DNA of 34,385 nucleotides from Lachnospiraceae bacterium (GTDB lineage Bacteria; Bacillota; Clostridia; Lachnospirales; Lachnospiraceae), in the NCBI GenBank assembly GCA_003507655.1, contig DNUZ01000025.1:1-34385 (forward strand), given 5' to 3'. Positions within the stretch are counted from its first letter, which is position 1, and the number at the start of each line of letters is the position of its first letter. Positions 18,813 through 26,860 of this stretch are shown here, piece by piece. The notes below the pieces were generated by a model. That model worked only from the letters and a program-made list of their open reading frames with translations, searched no databases and was not told the origin of the DNA. A program made the position numbers and the translations under genes.

Positions 18813-19549
18813 GACTTTACGATGAGATTATCCATGATATCCTGACTTTCCTTGGGGAGCAGGATGCGCACATCCTTCCGGTCGGTGCTGCGGCAGACCC
18901 TGTCAGCAGAGACTGGCAGGATGCCGGAAAAGCAATGATGATCTTACAGTCGGATATGGCATATGAATTAGGAGGACATAATCTTCCAGCCGTAGGAAAT
19001 ACCTTAGTAACGACGGGGAAGGATTTCGTTCCAGAAGATGAGATCATCCTCATAGGAAAAGATCTGCCGGAGATCACAGAGGATACTCCATATGCGAGGA
19101 TCGCACTGGTGCGTGTTGCAGAGGACAGTATCGGAACGGGAGATCGGTTATACAATACGATCCGGAATATCGGATATTTTCGTTACCATATCTATCCCAA
19201 AGGGTTTATGCTGCGCGTATCGTCTTCTAATGACAGGGAGAGTGTACGCGTGGAGGCAGAGGCACTGAATGAAGGGTTAAATTTTACGGCGATCGGCAAT
19301 GCCATGCTTCGGGCGTTGCATTTACATAAAGAAGTAGAGGCAGTCAGGATCATCTTTGTTACAGATCCGAAAGTTGATTACGGCAGATTGCAAGATGGAC
19401 TCAAAAAAAACAAGCAGATCACGGCAACGATTGACCATATGTTAAAAGATGTCAATATGGACTGCGGTTCCTGTGGATTGCAGGAAATCTGTGATGAAAT
19501 CGAAGGCTTGCGTGAGATGCATTTTGGCATGAGCGAAGAACATACATAA
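18809..19549 (+). CDS. Stand-alone CODH/acetyl-CoA synthase beta-subunit-like protein
   Basis: 246 residues, with a translationally coupled start (ATGA overlap). The C-terminal motif DCGSCGLQEICDEIEGLREM (Cys219, Cys222, Cys228) resembles, from memory, a conserved cysteine segment of acetyl-CoA synthase/CdhC beta subunits. The preceding ~200 residues resemble the Rossmann-like middle domain of that subunit. The A-cluster domain that makes acetyl-CoA in true AcsB is absent, so it cannot be a complete synthase. It could deliver or bind a metal or a partner for the reductase pair. The family assignment is moderate and the function unknown. Confidence 0.6.
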   Translation: MRLYDEIIHDILTFLGEQDAHILPVGAAADPVSRDWQDAGKAMMILQSDMAYELGGHNLPAVGNTLVTTGKDFVPEDEIILIGKDLPEITEDTPYARIALVRVAEDSIGTGDRLYNTIRNIGYFRYHIYPKGFMLRVSSSNDRESVRVEAEALNEGLNFTAIGNAMLRALHLHKEVEAVRIIFVTDPKVDYGRLQDGLKKNKQITATIDHMLKDVNMDCGSCGLQEICDEIEGLREMHFGMSEEHT

Positions 19550-19632
19550 GTAGTCATAAGAGAATGTTTAGCATCACACAGGTGCAGACAATAGAAACAA
19601 ACAATAAGAAATGAGAAAAGGAGAGCATAGAC

Positions 19633-22512
19633 ATGGACATGAATAAGTACAACGAGTGGCCTGCGAATCACAAAGGCGACAAAAATCCAAGTCCAAAGAT
19701 CATCGCTTTAGGAAAGCGGATCACAGACGTAGCCGGTCATATGATCGGTGGCGTTACCGCGGAGGACCCGGAATACTGGGGACTTGCAGAGATCATTACA
19801 GAGGAAATGGCAGAGGTGGGTCTTACCATGAAAAGACGTGCGCATTACACATTTGACCAGCTCTGTGAAATGAACAAAGACAAGGTAGCAGAAAAAGGAA
19901 AAGAAGGTTTCCAGAAGTTACTCGACGAAATGAGTTACATCGGACTGTTAGAGTACGATTATGGTTATCATTATGACCACAATGGCCGTACTGCACCACA
20001 GTCAGAAAGACGCTATACACTTCCGATGTTCGTACCGGGATCAGCCGAACTTTTCAATATGGAAGAGATTCCCGGGGATGTCAAGGGAAATCCAAGACTG
20101 GAACAGCACCCGGATGTTGCTTCCTTCTTTGAACGTATGACCTATATTCCGTTGGAGGGTATTACACAGATGGTACCTCCGGGTGGTGCGGGTGTCGGTA
20201 TGCATGTTATCCCGGTAGAAAAGGCTATTTCCATGGAAAATGAAGCCATTGATATCGAAAAATTATCCTACTGGCTGTCCAAGTACGAAGGAAAGATTGG
20301 TGTAGGACGTTGTTCCTGCCGTGCTTCCCGTAAGGCAATCGGCGAAGGTGTTGCGGATGATGATTACGGCTGGTGTATCGGTGTCGGCGATTTTGCAGAC
20401 TATTGCCGTGAGACAGGCAAAGGTCATGACATCACAAAAGAAGAGGCTCTTGAGATCTTACAGCGTGCTGAGGACAACGGTTTCGTACATCAGATCACAA
20501 ATATCGATGGAGAGAACAAAATCTTTGGTATCTGTAATTGTAACGTAAATATCTGTAATGCGCTTCGTACATCACAGTTATTCAATACACCGAATATGTC
20601 ACGTTCTGCTTATGTTGCACATGTAGATAAAGAAAAATGTGTGGCTTGCGGACGCTGCGTAGAGTACTGTCCGGCAGGTGCAACCAGATTAGGACAGAAA
20701 CTCTGTAAGGCAGATGGCACAGAAGTGACCTATCCAAAACAGCTGCTTCCGGATAAGGTAAAATGGGGCAAGGAATACTATGACCCGGATTATAGAGATA
20801 ACAACCGTATCAATTCTCATAAGACCGGTACCGCTCCATGTAAAACTGCCTGTCCTGCACATATCGCAGTACAGGGATATCTGAAAAAAGCAGCACAGGG
20901 CGAATATACAGAAGCATTGGCACTAATCAAGAAGCAGAACCCGTTCCCGGCTGTCTGTGGTCGTATCTGTAACAGACGCTGTGAGGATGCTTGTACCAGA
21001 GGAACCATTGACGAACCGATCGCTATCGATGCAGTAAAACGTTTTATTGCAGAGCGTGATCTGCATGCAGATACCAGATATGTTCCGCCGATCGTTGTTC
21101 CTGCCAGCATCCACAAAAATGGATGGGAAGAAAAGATCGCAATTATCGGTGGTGGACCGGCAGGACTTTCCTGTGCATTCTATTTAGCAGAGAGAGGCTA
21201 TAAGCCAACCGTATTTGAAAAGAATGAGAATGCCGGTGGTATGCTCCGTTATGGTATTCCATCTTACAAGTTAGAAAAAGATGTGATCGAGGCTGAGATC
21301 GATGTAATGCGCGAGATGGGCGTTGAGATCAAGACCGGTGTAGAAGTTGGAAAGGATATTTCCTTAGACGAACTTCGTGCACAGGGCTACAAGGCATTCT
21401 ATCTTGCGATCGGATGTTCTGCAGGCCGTCGTCCGGGGGTTCCGGGAGATGATGCAGAAGGAACCTTTACAGCAATCGATTACTTAAAGGATGCAAACTG
21501 CGGCGGTGCTGAATATACCGGCAGAGTGGTTGTTGTCGGTGGTGGTAATGTTGCTATCGATGCTTCCCGTGTCAGCGCAAGAAACGGTGCTTCTGAAGTG
21601 ACACAGCTTTGTTTAGAGTCAGAGAAAGAAATGCCGGCATCGGATGAAGAAGTAAGAGAAGCAGGAGAAGATGGTGTTACCATTAAATGCGGATGGGGAC
21701 CAAAGGAAGTCCTTGTCAGCGATGGTAAGGTAACAGGTATCGTATTTAAGAAGTGCTTATCTGTATTTGAAGAAGTAGACGGACGCAAGAAATTTGCTCC
21801 AAAATATGATGAAAATGAAACGATCACAATTGAATGTGACCGTGTGATCTTCGCCGTAGGACAGCAGTCTGTATGGGGTGATCTGTTAAAGAGCGAAGAA
21901 GTAGAGTTCCGTGGACCGGCACTCGTGGCAGACGGACTGACCTATCAGGTACAGGGTGCACCGGATCTCTTTATCGGTGGTGATGTCATGACTGGACCGA
22001 AGTTCGCCATTGATGCGATCGCTGCAGGACACTGGGCATCTGAATCCTTACATAGATATGTACAGAACGGTCATATGACGATCGGACGTAATAAATGGGA
22101 ATTCATCGAACTCAACAAGGATGATATCTTAGTAGAGAGTTATGACAATTCTTCCCGTCAGTCTGAAGGATTTAACGAGACATTAGGCAACAAGTCCTTT
22201 GAGGATGCACATATTGCACTTACAGAGGAACAGGTTAAGATTGAAACCTCCCGCTGCTTAGGCTGTGGTGCTACAATTGTCGATGCTAACAAGTGTATCG
22301 GTTGTGGTGTTTGTACAACCAAGTGTGCATTTGATGCGATCACACTCCACAGAGATCATCCGGAGTGCTCCACGATGATACCGGCAGAAGATAAGTTCAA
22401 GGCAATCGTTCCTTATGAGTTGAAGCGTGCAGTCAAGATCGTATTTGCACCAAAGACAGCAGAGGAAAAGGCTGCGATCAAAGCACACAAAGAAGCAATG
22501 CAGGATAAATAA
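19633..22512 (+). CDS. Multi-cluster Fe-S/FAD NAD(P)H oxidoreductase (959 aa)
   Basis: Domains in order. Residues 1-220 are an unrecognised N-terminal region. A cysteine-rich cluster domain spans ~225-310 (GRCSCR, GWCIGVGDFADYC, ICNCNVNIC). A ferredoxin motif follows at 336-346 (CVACGRCVEYCP). Residues ~400-475 form an Fe-S domain of GltD/DPYD N-terminal type (CKTACPAH, CGRICNRRCEDAC). An FAD/NAD(P) domain starts at GGGPAG (506-511) and has a second nucleotide motif [10 protein letters not shown] near 635. A C-terminal segment ~870-900 holds CLGCG and CIGCGVCTTKC. It should pass NAD(P)H electrons through several clusters to a low-potential acceptor, plausibly the activator ATPase next door. 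The AAGGAG ribosome site supports the start at 19633. Confidence 0.85.
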   Translation: MDMNKYNEWPANHKGDKNPSPKIIALGKRITDVAGHMIGGVTAEDPEYWGLAEIITEEMAEVGLTMKRRAHYTFDQLCEMNKDKVAEKGKEGFQKLLDEMSYIGLLEYDYGYHYDHNGRTAPQSERRYTLPMFVPGSAELFNMEEIPGDVKGNPRLEQHPDVASFFERMTYIPLEGITQMVPPGGAGVGMHVIPVEKAISMENEAIDIEKLSYWLSKYEGKIGVGRCSCRASRKAIGEGVADDDYGWCIGVGDFADYCRETGKGHDITKEEALEILQRAEDNGFVHQITNIDGENKIFGICNCNVNICNALRTSQLFNTPNMSRSAYVAHVDKEKCVACGRCVEYCPAGATRLGQKLCKADGTEVTYPKQLLPDKVKWGKEYYDPDYRDNNRINSHKTGTAPCKTACPAHIAVQGYLKKAAQGEYTEALALIKKQNPFPAVCGRICNRRCEDACTRGTIDEPIAIDAVKRFIAERDLHADTRYVPPIVVPASIHKNGWEEKIAIIGGGPAGLSCAFYLAERGYKPTVFEKNENAGGMLRYGIPSYKLEKDVIEAEIDVMREMGVEIKTGVEVGKDISLDELRAQGYKAFYLAIGCSAGRRPGVPGDDAEGTFTAIDYLKDANCGGAEYTGRVVVVGGGNVAIDASRVSARNGASEVTQLCLESEKEMPASDEEVREAGEDGVTIKCGWGPKEVLVSDGKVTGIVFKKCLSVFEEVDGRKKFAPKYDENETITIECDRVIFAVGQQSVWGDLLKSEEVEFRGPALVADGLTYQVQGAPDLFIGGDVMTGPKFAIDAIAAGHWASESLHRYVQNGHMTIGRNKWEFIELNKDDILVESYDNSSRQSEGFNETLGNKSFEDAHIALTEEQVKIETSRCLGCGATIVDANKCIGCGVCTTKCAFDAITLHRDHPECSTMIPAEDKFKAIVPYELKRAVKIVFAPKTAEEKAAIKAHKEAMQDK

Positions 22513-22541
22513 TCCTTATCCGTTTTAAAGAGGTTAAAAAA

Positions 22542-23015
22542 ATGCATGAATTAGGAATTGTGTTTCATATTGCAAAAAAAGTGGAATCCATTGCGGTTGA
22601 AAACCATGTCAGTCATGTTGCCAAGGTGGTCCTAGAAATCGGTGAAGTTTCTACGGTAGTTCCATCATACTTAGAGGATTGCTGGAAATGGAAGTGTACC
22701 AAGAGCGGGATCTTAAAAGATTGTGCATTGGAAATAGAGATGATCCCGGCAGTTACATTCTGCGAAGACTGTGAAAAGACCTATGGTACGGTAGAACATG
22801 GAAAGACCTGCCCATACTGCGGAAGCGAGCACACCTATCTGGTGCAGGGAAATGAACATACGATCAAGGAGATCGTTGTTTATGAAGAGGACCGCGATGA
22901 CAATGTCGACGAAAAGGCAGAAAACCATGCCTTAGAAGAAATCGAACATGAGGACAATGGTGCTATGCCAATCGCAGAGGAAACTTCAAAGAAAGCAGAG
23001 TCTTTCGAAGAATAG
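22542..23015 (+). CDS. hypA: HypA nickel metallochaperone with acidic C-terminal extension
   Basis: 157 residues. The N-terminal MHE (His2 is the nickel ligand in HypA) and the zinc motif of two CxxC pairs (Cys74/Cys77, Cys90/Cys93) are intact. HypA hands nickel to hydrogenase or other nickel enzymes. Normal HypA is about 115 residues; here ~40 extra, very acidic residues follow (about 115-157). No hypB, hypCDEF or hydrogenase gene is in the window. Together with CooC it points to a nickel centre in this operon. It is the last gene, followed by a terminator. Confidence 0.88.
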   Translation: MHELGIVFHIAKKVESIAVENHVSHVAKVVLEIGEVSTVVPSYLEDCWKWKCTKSGILKDCALEIEMIPAVTFCEDCEKTYGTVEHGKTCPYCGSEHTYLVQGNEHTIKEIVVYEEDRDDNVDEKAENHALEEIEHEDNGAMPIAEETSKKAESFEE

Positions 23016-23044
23016 ACATAAGCACAATTAAAATCAGAAAAGAA

Positions 23045-23087
23045 AGCCACATGACTTGTTAGAGATTAACAGGTTATGTGGCTTTTG
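23045..23087 (+). terminator. Terminator of the cooC-hypA operon
   Basis: The arms AGCCACATGACTTGTT and AACAGGTTATGTGGCT pair along about 16 bases with two wobble positions, followed by a short TTTT. It marks the right edge of the chromosomal block; the mobile region begins after it. Confidence 0.7.
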
Positions 23088-23184
23088 GTTTAACAGTCCT
23101 TTTGTATCTAACGTAATCACCGTCATAAAGTACAAGACTTTTTGCATAAAAGATATAAGAACAGGTATGTAATCAGGTGATAGA

Positions 23185-23325
23185 ATGGGGCGAAACAGAG
23201 TAGCGATCAAATGCAAACATGTTTTTAAAAATGGAGCGAAAGTACCGGAAAAAGAACAGTATACAAAAAAATGGGTAACACTCATTCAAAGATCAGAACA
23301 AAACGGCAGTAGGGTGCAAAGATGA
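23185..23325 (+). CDS. Small protein coupled to serine recombinase 1 (46 aa)
   Basis: The ATG is behind AGGTGA. The product is basic, with a conserved core of IKCKHVFKNG followed by YTKKWVTLIQ. The stop overlaps the recombinase start in ATGA, so the two are translationally coupled. A clear homologue (KVVCKNVFKNC and FTLKWIELINQ) precedes the second recombinase at 26638-26781. I do not know a function; a recombination directionality or accessory factor is a reasonable guess because of the fixed pairing. Confidence 0.7.
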   Translation: MGRNRVAIKCKHVFKNGAKVPEKEQYTKKWVTLIQRSEQNGSRVQR

Positions 23326-24875
23326 AGGCAGCAATCTACTGCCGTCTTTCCGAAGAGGACAAAGACAAGCGCCATGTCACCGATGACAGCGAAAGCATTC
23401 AGAACCAGAAATCCATGCTGATCCAGTATGCCACAGAACAGGGATGGGAAATCTATGGGATATACAGTGACGATGATTATACCGGAGCAGATCGGAGCAG
23501 ACCGGAGTTTAACCGTCTGTTAGAAGACGCCAAACATAAAAAATTTGACATTGTGCTCTGTAAAACACAATCGCGTTTTACAAGGGAGTTAGAATTGGTA
23601 GAAAAATATATCCACGGATATTTTCCAATCTGGGGCATCCGTTTTGTCAGCATCGTAGACAACGCGGATACGGAAAATAAAGGAAATAAAAAGTCAAGAC
23701 AGATCAACGGACTGGTCAATGAGTGGTATTTAGAAGATATGTCAGAGAATATCAAAAGCGTATTAACCGATAAGCGGAAAAACGGTTATCACATCGGGGC
23801 ATTTGCACTCTATGGCTATCAGAAAGACCCACAGCAAAAAGGACATCTGCTCATAGACGAGGAAGCGGCTGAGGTTGTGAGAGAAGTGTTTACCCTGTTT
23901 TCACAGGGGTATGGTAAGACTGCGATTGCAAAAATCTTAAATGAGCAGGGGGTGCCAAACCCAACCGAATACAAAAGACAAAAAGGACTTCGTTATCAGC
24001 AGCCGGAAAGCCAAAACAGTACACTCTGGCGATATTATACGATCAGTGCCATGCTTCGCAATGAAATGTATATCGGAACGATGGTGCAGGGCAAATATGG
24101 AAGTGTTTCCTATAAGACGAAGCAGAACCGCCCACGTCCGAAAGAAACGTGGTATCGGAAAGAGAATACCCATGAGGCAATTATAGATCAGGAACTATGG
24201 AATACGGTCCAGAGGATGTTAGAGGAGAAAGCAAAGCCGTTTGCTACAGGAAAAACAGGGATTTTTGCAGGAAAAGTAAAGTGTGCCGATTGTGGTTATC
24301 ACATGCGTTCCACAAAGACAAAAGATCGTTATTATCTAAAGTGTGCTACACATCATATTGCAAAAGATGCCTGTGAGGGAGCGTTTATTTCTGTAAAAGC
24401 ATTAGAGGATGCCGTCTTATCGGAGATTCACCGGATGTCTAAGGAATATCTGGATATAGAAACATTAGAGAAAAATCTGAAGCTGGATACAGATATCAGA
24501 AGGCAGCAGGAGCAGTGTGAAAAAAAGATAGAGACCTATCAAAAGAAGCAACAGACCTATCAAAAAGGGATCAGTCAGGCTTATCTGGATAGAGTCAGCG
24601 GGATCTTAACAGAAAAAGAGTATCTAGAATTGACAGAAGAATTCCGACAGGGAAAACAACAGTCAGAAAAGCTGATGGAATCTGAAAAAAAGAGGTTAAC
24701 GGAACTTACGGAACGATTAGAAAAAGGGGATGAACGCGGCAAGCGTATTTTAAAATACATAAATCCGGAATTTTTAACAAAAGAAATTGTTGAGGAACTG
24801 ATCGATCATATTGTCGTTGGAAAAAAATCGAAAGAGACGGGAGAAATACCGGTGGAGATACATTGGAATTTTTGA
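23322..24875 (+). CDS. Large serine recombinase 1 (TnpX/TndX type)
   Basis: 517 residues. The catalytic domain starts with AIYCRLSEED, where the serine attacks DNA, and continues with DDDYTGADRSRPEFNRLL and the KTQSRFTRE arginine motif. The recombinase domain follows (KTAIAKILNEQGVPNPTEYK), then a zinc ribbon (CADCGYHMRS to CATHHIAKDAC), a coiled coil, and a C-terminal tail ending in EIPVEIHWNF. Such enzymes excise and insert conjugative or mobilisable elements at short core sites. The gene runs rightwards and ends 112 bases before the convergent second recombinase. No other element genes lie to its left, so it may be a remnant or a minimal element. Confidence 0.92.
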   Translation: MKAAIYCRLSEEDKDKRHVTDDSESIQNQKSMLIQYATEQGWEIYGIYSDDDYTGADRSRPEFNRLLEDAKHKKFDIVLCKTQSRFTRELELVEKYIHGYFPIWGIRFVSIVDNADTENKGNKKSRQINGLVNEWYLEDMSENIKSVLTDKRKNGYHIGAFALYGYQKDPQQKGHLLIDEEAAEVVREVFTLFSQGYGKTAIAKILNEQGVPNPTEYKRQKGLRYQQPESQNSTLWRYYTISAMLRNEMYIGTMVQGKYGSVSYKTKQNRPRPKETWYRKENTHEAIIDQELWNTVQRMLEEKAKPFATGKTGIFAGKVKCADCGYHMRSTKTKDRYYLKCATHHIAKDACEGAFISVKALEDAVLSEIHRMSKEYLDIETLEKNLKLDTDIRRQQEQCEKKIETYQKKQQTYQKGISQAYLDRVSGILTEKEYLELTEEFRQGKQQSEKLMESEKKRLTELTERLEKGDERGKRILKYINPEFLTKEIVEELIDHIVVGKKSKETGEIPVEIHWNF

Positions 24876-24955
24876 AAGGTTGTTCCTGCAAATCCGCAGC
24901 AGAGGGTGCGATTGTATAAAGACAACATTGAGGTTTTAAAAGAAAGTTCCCGATA

Positions 24956-24979
24956 ATCTGGCATACTAGCTGCCAGATA
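24956..24979. repeat. Inverted repeat between the convergent recombinase genes
   Basis: ATCTGGCA-7 bases-TGCCAGAT is a perfect 8-base inverted repeat without T-runs. It may be part of an element end or recombinase site, or a bidirectional terminator. The same nine bases ATCTGGCAG also occur at 26639-26647, across the end of the second small-protein gene. Confidence 0.45.
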
Positions 24980-24987
24980 TGAGAACC

Positions 24988-26556
24988 CTAGAAATTCCAA
25001 TGTATTTCAATAGGTACTTCCTTAGTTACAGGGTCTTTTTTGCCAACCAATACATAATCAATCAGCTTTTCAACCGTTTCCCTGTCTAAGTGTTCAAGAT
25101 TTGTATATTGCTCGATTAACTGTCGTCTGTTGTCGCCAATCAGCATTTTTCTTTCAATAACATCAAGCTGTTTCTGCGTATCAATCATCAGTTTTTCGAG
25201 CCTTTCTTTTTGTGTTGAGAAGTCTTTGGATAAATCCAAGTAATCAAGTTCGGAAAGAATACCCTTTACCTTATCTAAATATAATTCTCGGATTCCTTTT
25301 GTATATTCCGCAATCTTTTTTTGATAAGCAGCAATCTCCGTTTCCAGAGCTTCTTTTTGACCTCGCAAGTCATTGTTGAATTGCACATTTTGTTCAAGCT
25401 CATCTTTGTCAAGATATTCTGCGGATAACTTATTAAGTTCATCAATCACAGCTTTTTCTAATTTGTCTACTGAAATGAAAGAACCTATACAAGCGTCCTT
25501 TGCTACATGGCGGTTAGAGCATTGTAAATAATGCTTACCATGATTCTTTGACGAACGCATTGTATAACCACAATTCATACAGCGAGCTTTTCTGGCAAAT
25601 AAACCGATTGTGCCAACTGTGAAAGGTTTTGCCTTTTGAGCTACCAATGCTTGAACCCTATCCCATAACTCACGGTCAATAATCGGCTCATGTGTACCCT
25701 CAACTCTGTACCACTCGTCTTTGGGTCTGGGTTTGTTTTGCTTTGTCTTATAAGAAACGCTGCCATATTTCCCTTGAACCATATTCCCGATATAGATTTC
25801 ATTCACCAACATATCTGATATGGCAAAATATTTCCATAGGGTACTGTTTTTCGTTTTAGGCTGCTTGTAACGCAAACCATGAAGTCGTTTGTATTCCGTA
25901 GGGTTTGGTATTCCTCTGTCATTCAGCATACGGGCAATGGCGGTCTTTCCATATCCCTGTGAAAACAGTGTAAAAACTTCTCTGACAACTTCCGCAGCTT
26001 CTTCATCAATAATCAAATGTCCTTTTACGTCAGGGTCTTTTTTGTAACCATACAGAGCAAAAGCACCGATATGGTGTCCGTTCTTTCTTCTGTCAGTGAG
26101 AACGCTTTTAATGTTCTCTGACATATCCTCCAAGTACCACTCATTCACCAGACCGTTAATCTGTCTTGATTTCTTATTTCCTTTATTAGCGGTATCTGCA
26201 TTATCAACAATGCTGATGAAGCGAATACCCCAAATAGGAAAAAGACCGTGGATATATTTTTCCACTAATTCTAGTTCTCTGGTAAATCTGGATTGTGTCT
26301 TACAAAGGACAATATCAAATTTACGATTCTTTGCGTCCTCCAACAACCTGTTAAATTCTGGTCGTCGTCTGTCAGAACCAGTGTAATCATCATCACTGTA
26401 TATGTTGTAGACTTCCCAACCATGCTCTAATGAGTATTGAAGTAACATTGACTTTTGATTCTGAATACTGTTACTGTCGTCTGTTTCTGATTGTTTGTTT
26501 CTATCTTCCTCTGATAAGCGGCAATAAATAGCAACTCTTGATTTTGATTCTATCAT
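24988..26556 (-). CDS. Large serine recombinase 2 (TndX type), element recombinase
   Basis: 522 residues, closely related to recombinase 1 along the whole length. It shares AIYCRLSEED, DDDYTGSDRRRPEFNRLL, KTQSRFTRE, GYGKTAIARMLNDRGIPNPT, a zinc ribbon (CMNCGYTMRS to CSNRHVAKDAC) and the same EIPVEIHWNF end. It begins behind AAGGAGAACGAAGC. In an element of Tn5397 layout it replaces the tyrosine integrase and excisionase. A strong hairpin and the second small-protein gene lie directly upstream. The two genes have drifted at many codons, so this is not a recent duplication. Confidence 0.92.
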   Translation of the reverse strand: MIESKSRVAIYCRLSEEDRNKQSETDDSNSIQNQKSMLLQYSLEHGWEVYNIYSDDDYTGSDRRRPEFNRLLEDAKNRKFDIVLCKTQSRFTRELELVEKYIHGLFPIWGIRFISIVDNADTANKGNKKSRQINGLVNEWYLEDMSENIKSVLTDRRKNGHHIGAFALYGYKKDPDVKGHLIIDEEAAEVVREVFTLFSQGYGKTAIARMLNDRGIPNPTEYKRLHGLRYKQPKTKNSTLWKYFAISDMLVNEIYIGNMVQGKYGSVSYKTKQNKPRPKDEWYRVEGTHEPIIDRELWDRVQALVAQKAKPFTVGTIGLFARKARCMNCGYTMRSSKNHGKHYLQCSNRHVAKDACIGSFISVDKLEKAVIDELNKLSAEYLDKDELEQNVQFNNDLRGQKEALETEIAAYQKKIAEYTKGIRELYLDKVKGILSELDYLDLSKDFSTQKERLEKLMIDTQKQLDVIERKMLIGDNRRQLIEQYTNLEHLDRETVEKLIDYVLVGKKDPVTKEVPIEIHWNF

Positions 26557-26584
26557 GCTTCGTTCTCCTTTTTGAGAAGACGAA

Positions 26585-26634
26585 ACAAACTATCTCTACA
26601 TAATGTTATTATAACATCTTGTAGGATAGTTTGT
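26585..26634 (-). promoter_or_regulatory. 50-base near-perfect hairpin between the small protein and recombinase 2
   Basis: Nested arms are ACAAACTATC/GATAGTTTGT, CTACA/TGTAG and the palindrome ATGTTAT-T-ATAACAT. It fills the gap between the small-protein stop and the recombinase ribosome site. There is no T-run after it on the minus strand. It could limit read-through or translation of the recombinase, or bind a protein. Confidence 0.5.
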
Positions 26635-26637
26635 CTA

Positions 26638-26781
26638 TCATCTGGCAGGAGTTGCCCTTCCTTTATTTTTTTCATATTGATTTATCAACTCTATCCATTT
26701 TAGAGTAAATGCTTTTGTAAACGCCGCTTTATCACAATTTTTAAAAACATTCTTGCAAACTACCTTTGCGTCATTTGCCAT
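26638..26781 (-). CDS. Small protein preceding serine recombinase 2 (47 aa)
   Basis: The ATG at 26781 lies behind GAGGTG. The core KVVCKNVFKNC followed by FTLKWIELINQYEKN matches the 46-residue protein in front of recombinase 1 at the same places. Unlike that pair, this gene is separated from its recombinase by about 80 bases holding a long hairpin. Its function is unknown, but the repeated pairing with two diverged recombinases argues that it is a real gene. Confidence 0.7.
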   Translation of the reverse strand: MANDAKVVCKNVFKNCDKAAFTKAFTLKWIELINQYEKNKGRATPAR

Positions 26782-26860
26782 TGAACCACCTCACTACAAT
26801 ATATTTACAAAGTATGCAAAAATGCTTGTACATTATGAAAGAATTTGTCTATAAAGTAAG

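Noticed and set aside
14271..23015. Standard Wood-Ljungdahl CODH/ACS cluster
   Set aside because: CooC-like and ACS-like genes are present, but no CODH catalytic subunit, no corrinoid protein and no complete ACS is found in the window.
24876..24987. The matching ends of the two recombinase genes as a terminal inverted repeat of one element
   Set aside because: The similarity comes from the shared C-terminal codons (EIPVEIHWNF) of two homologous convergent genes, not from a non-coding repeat.
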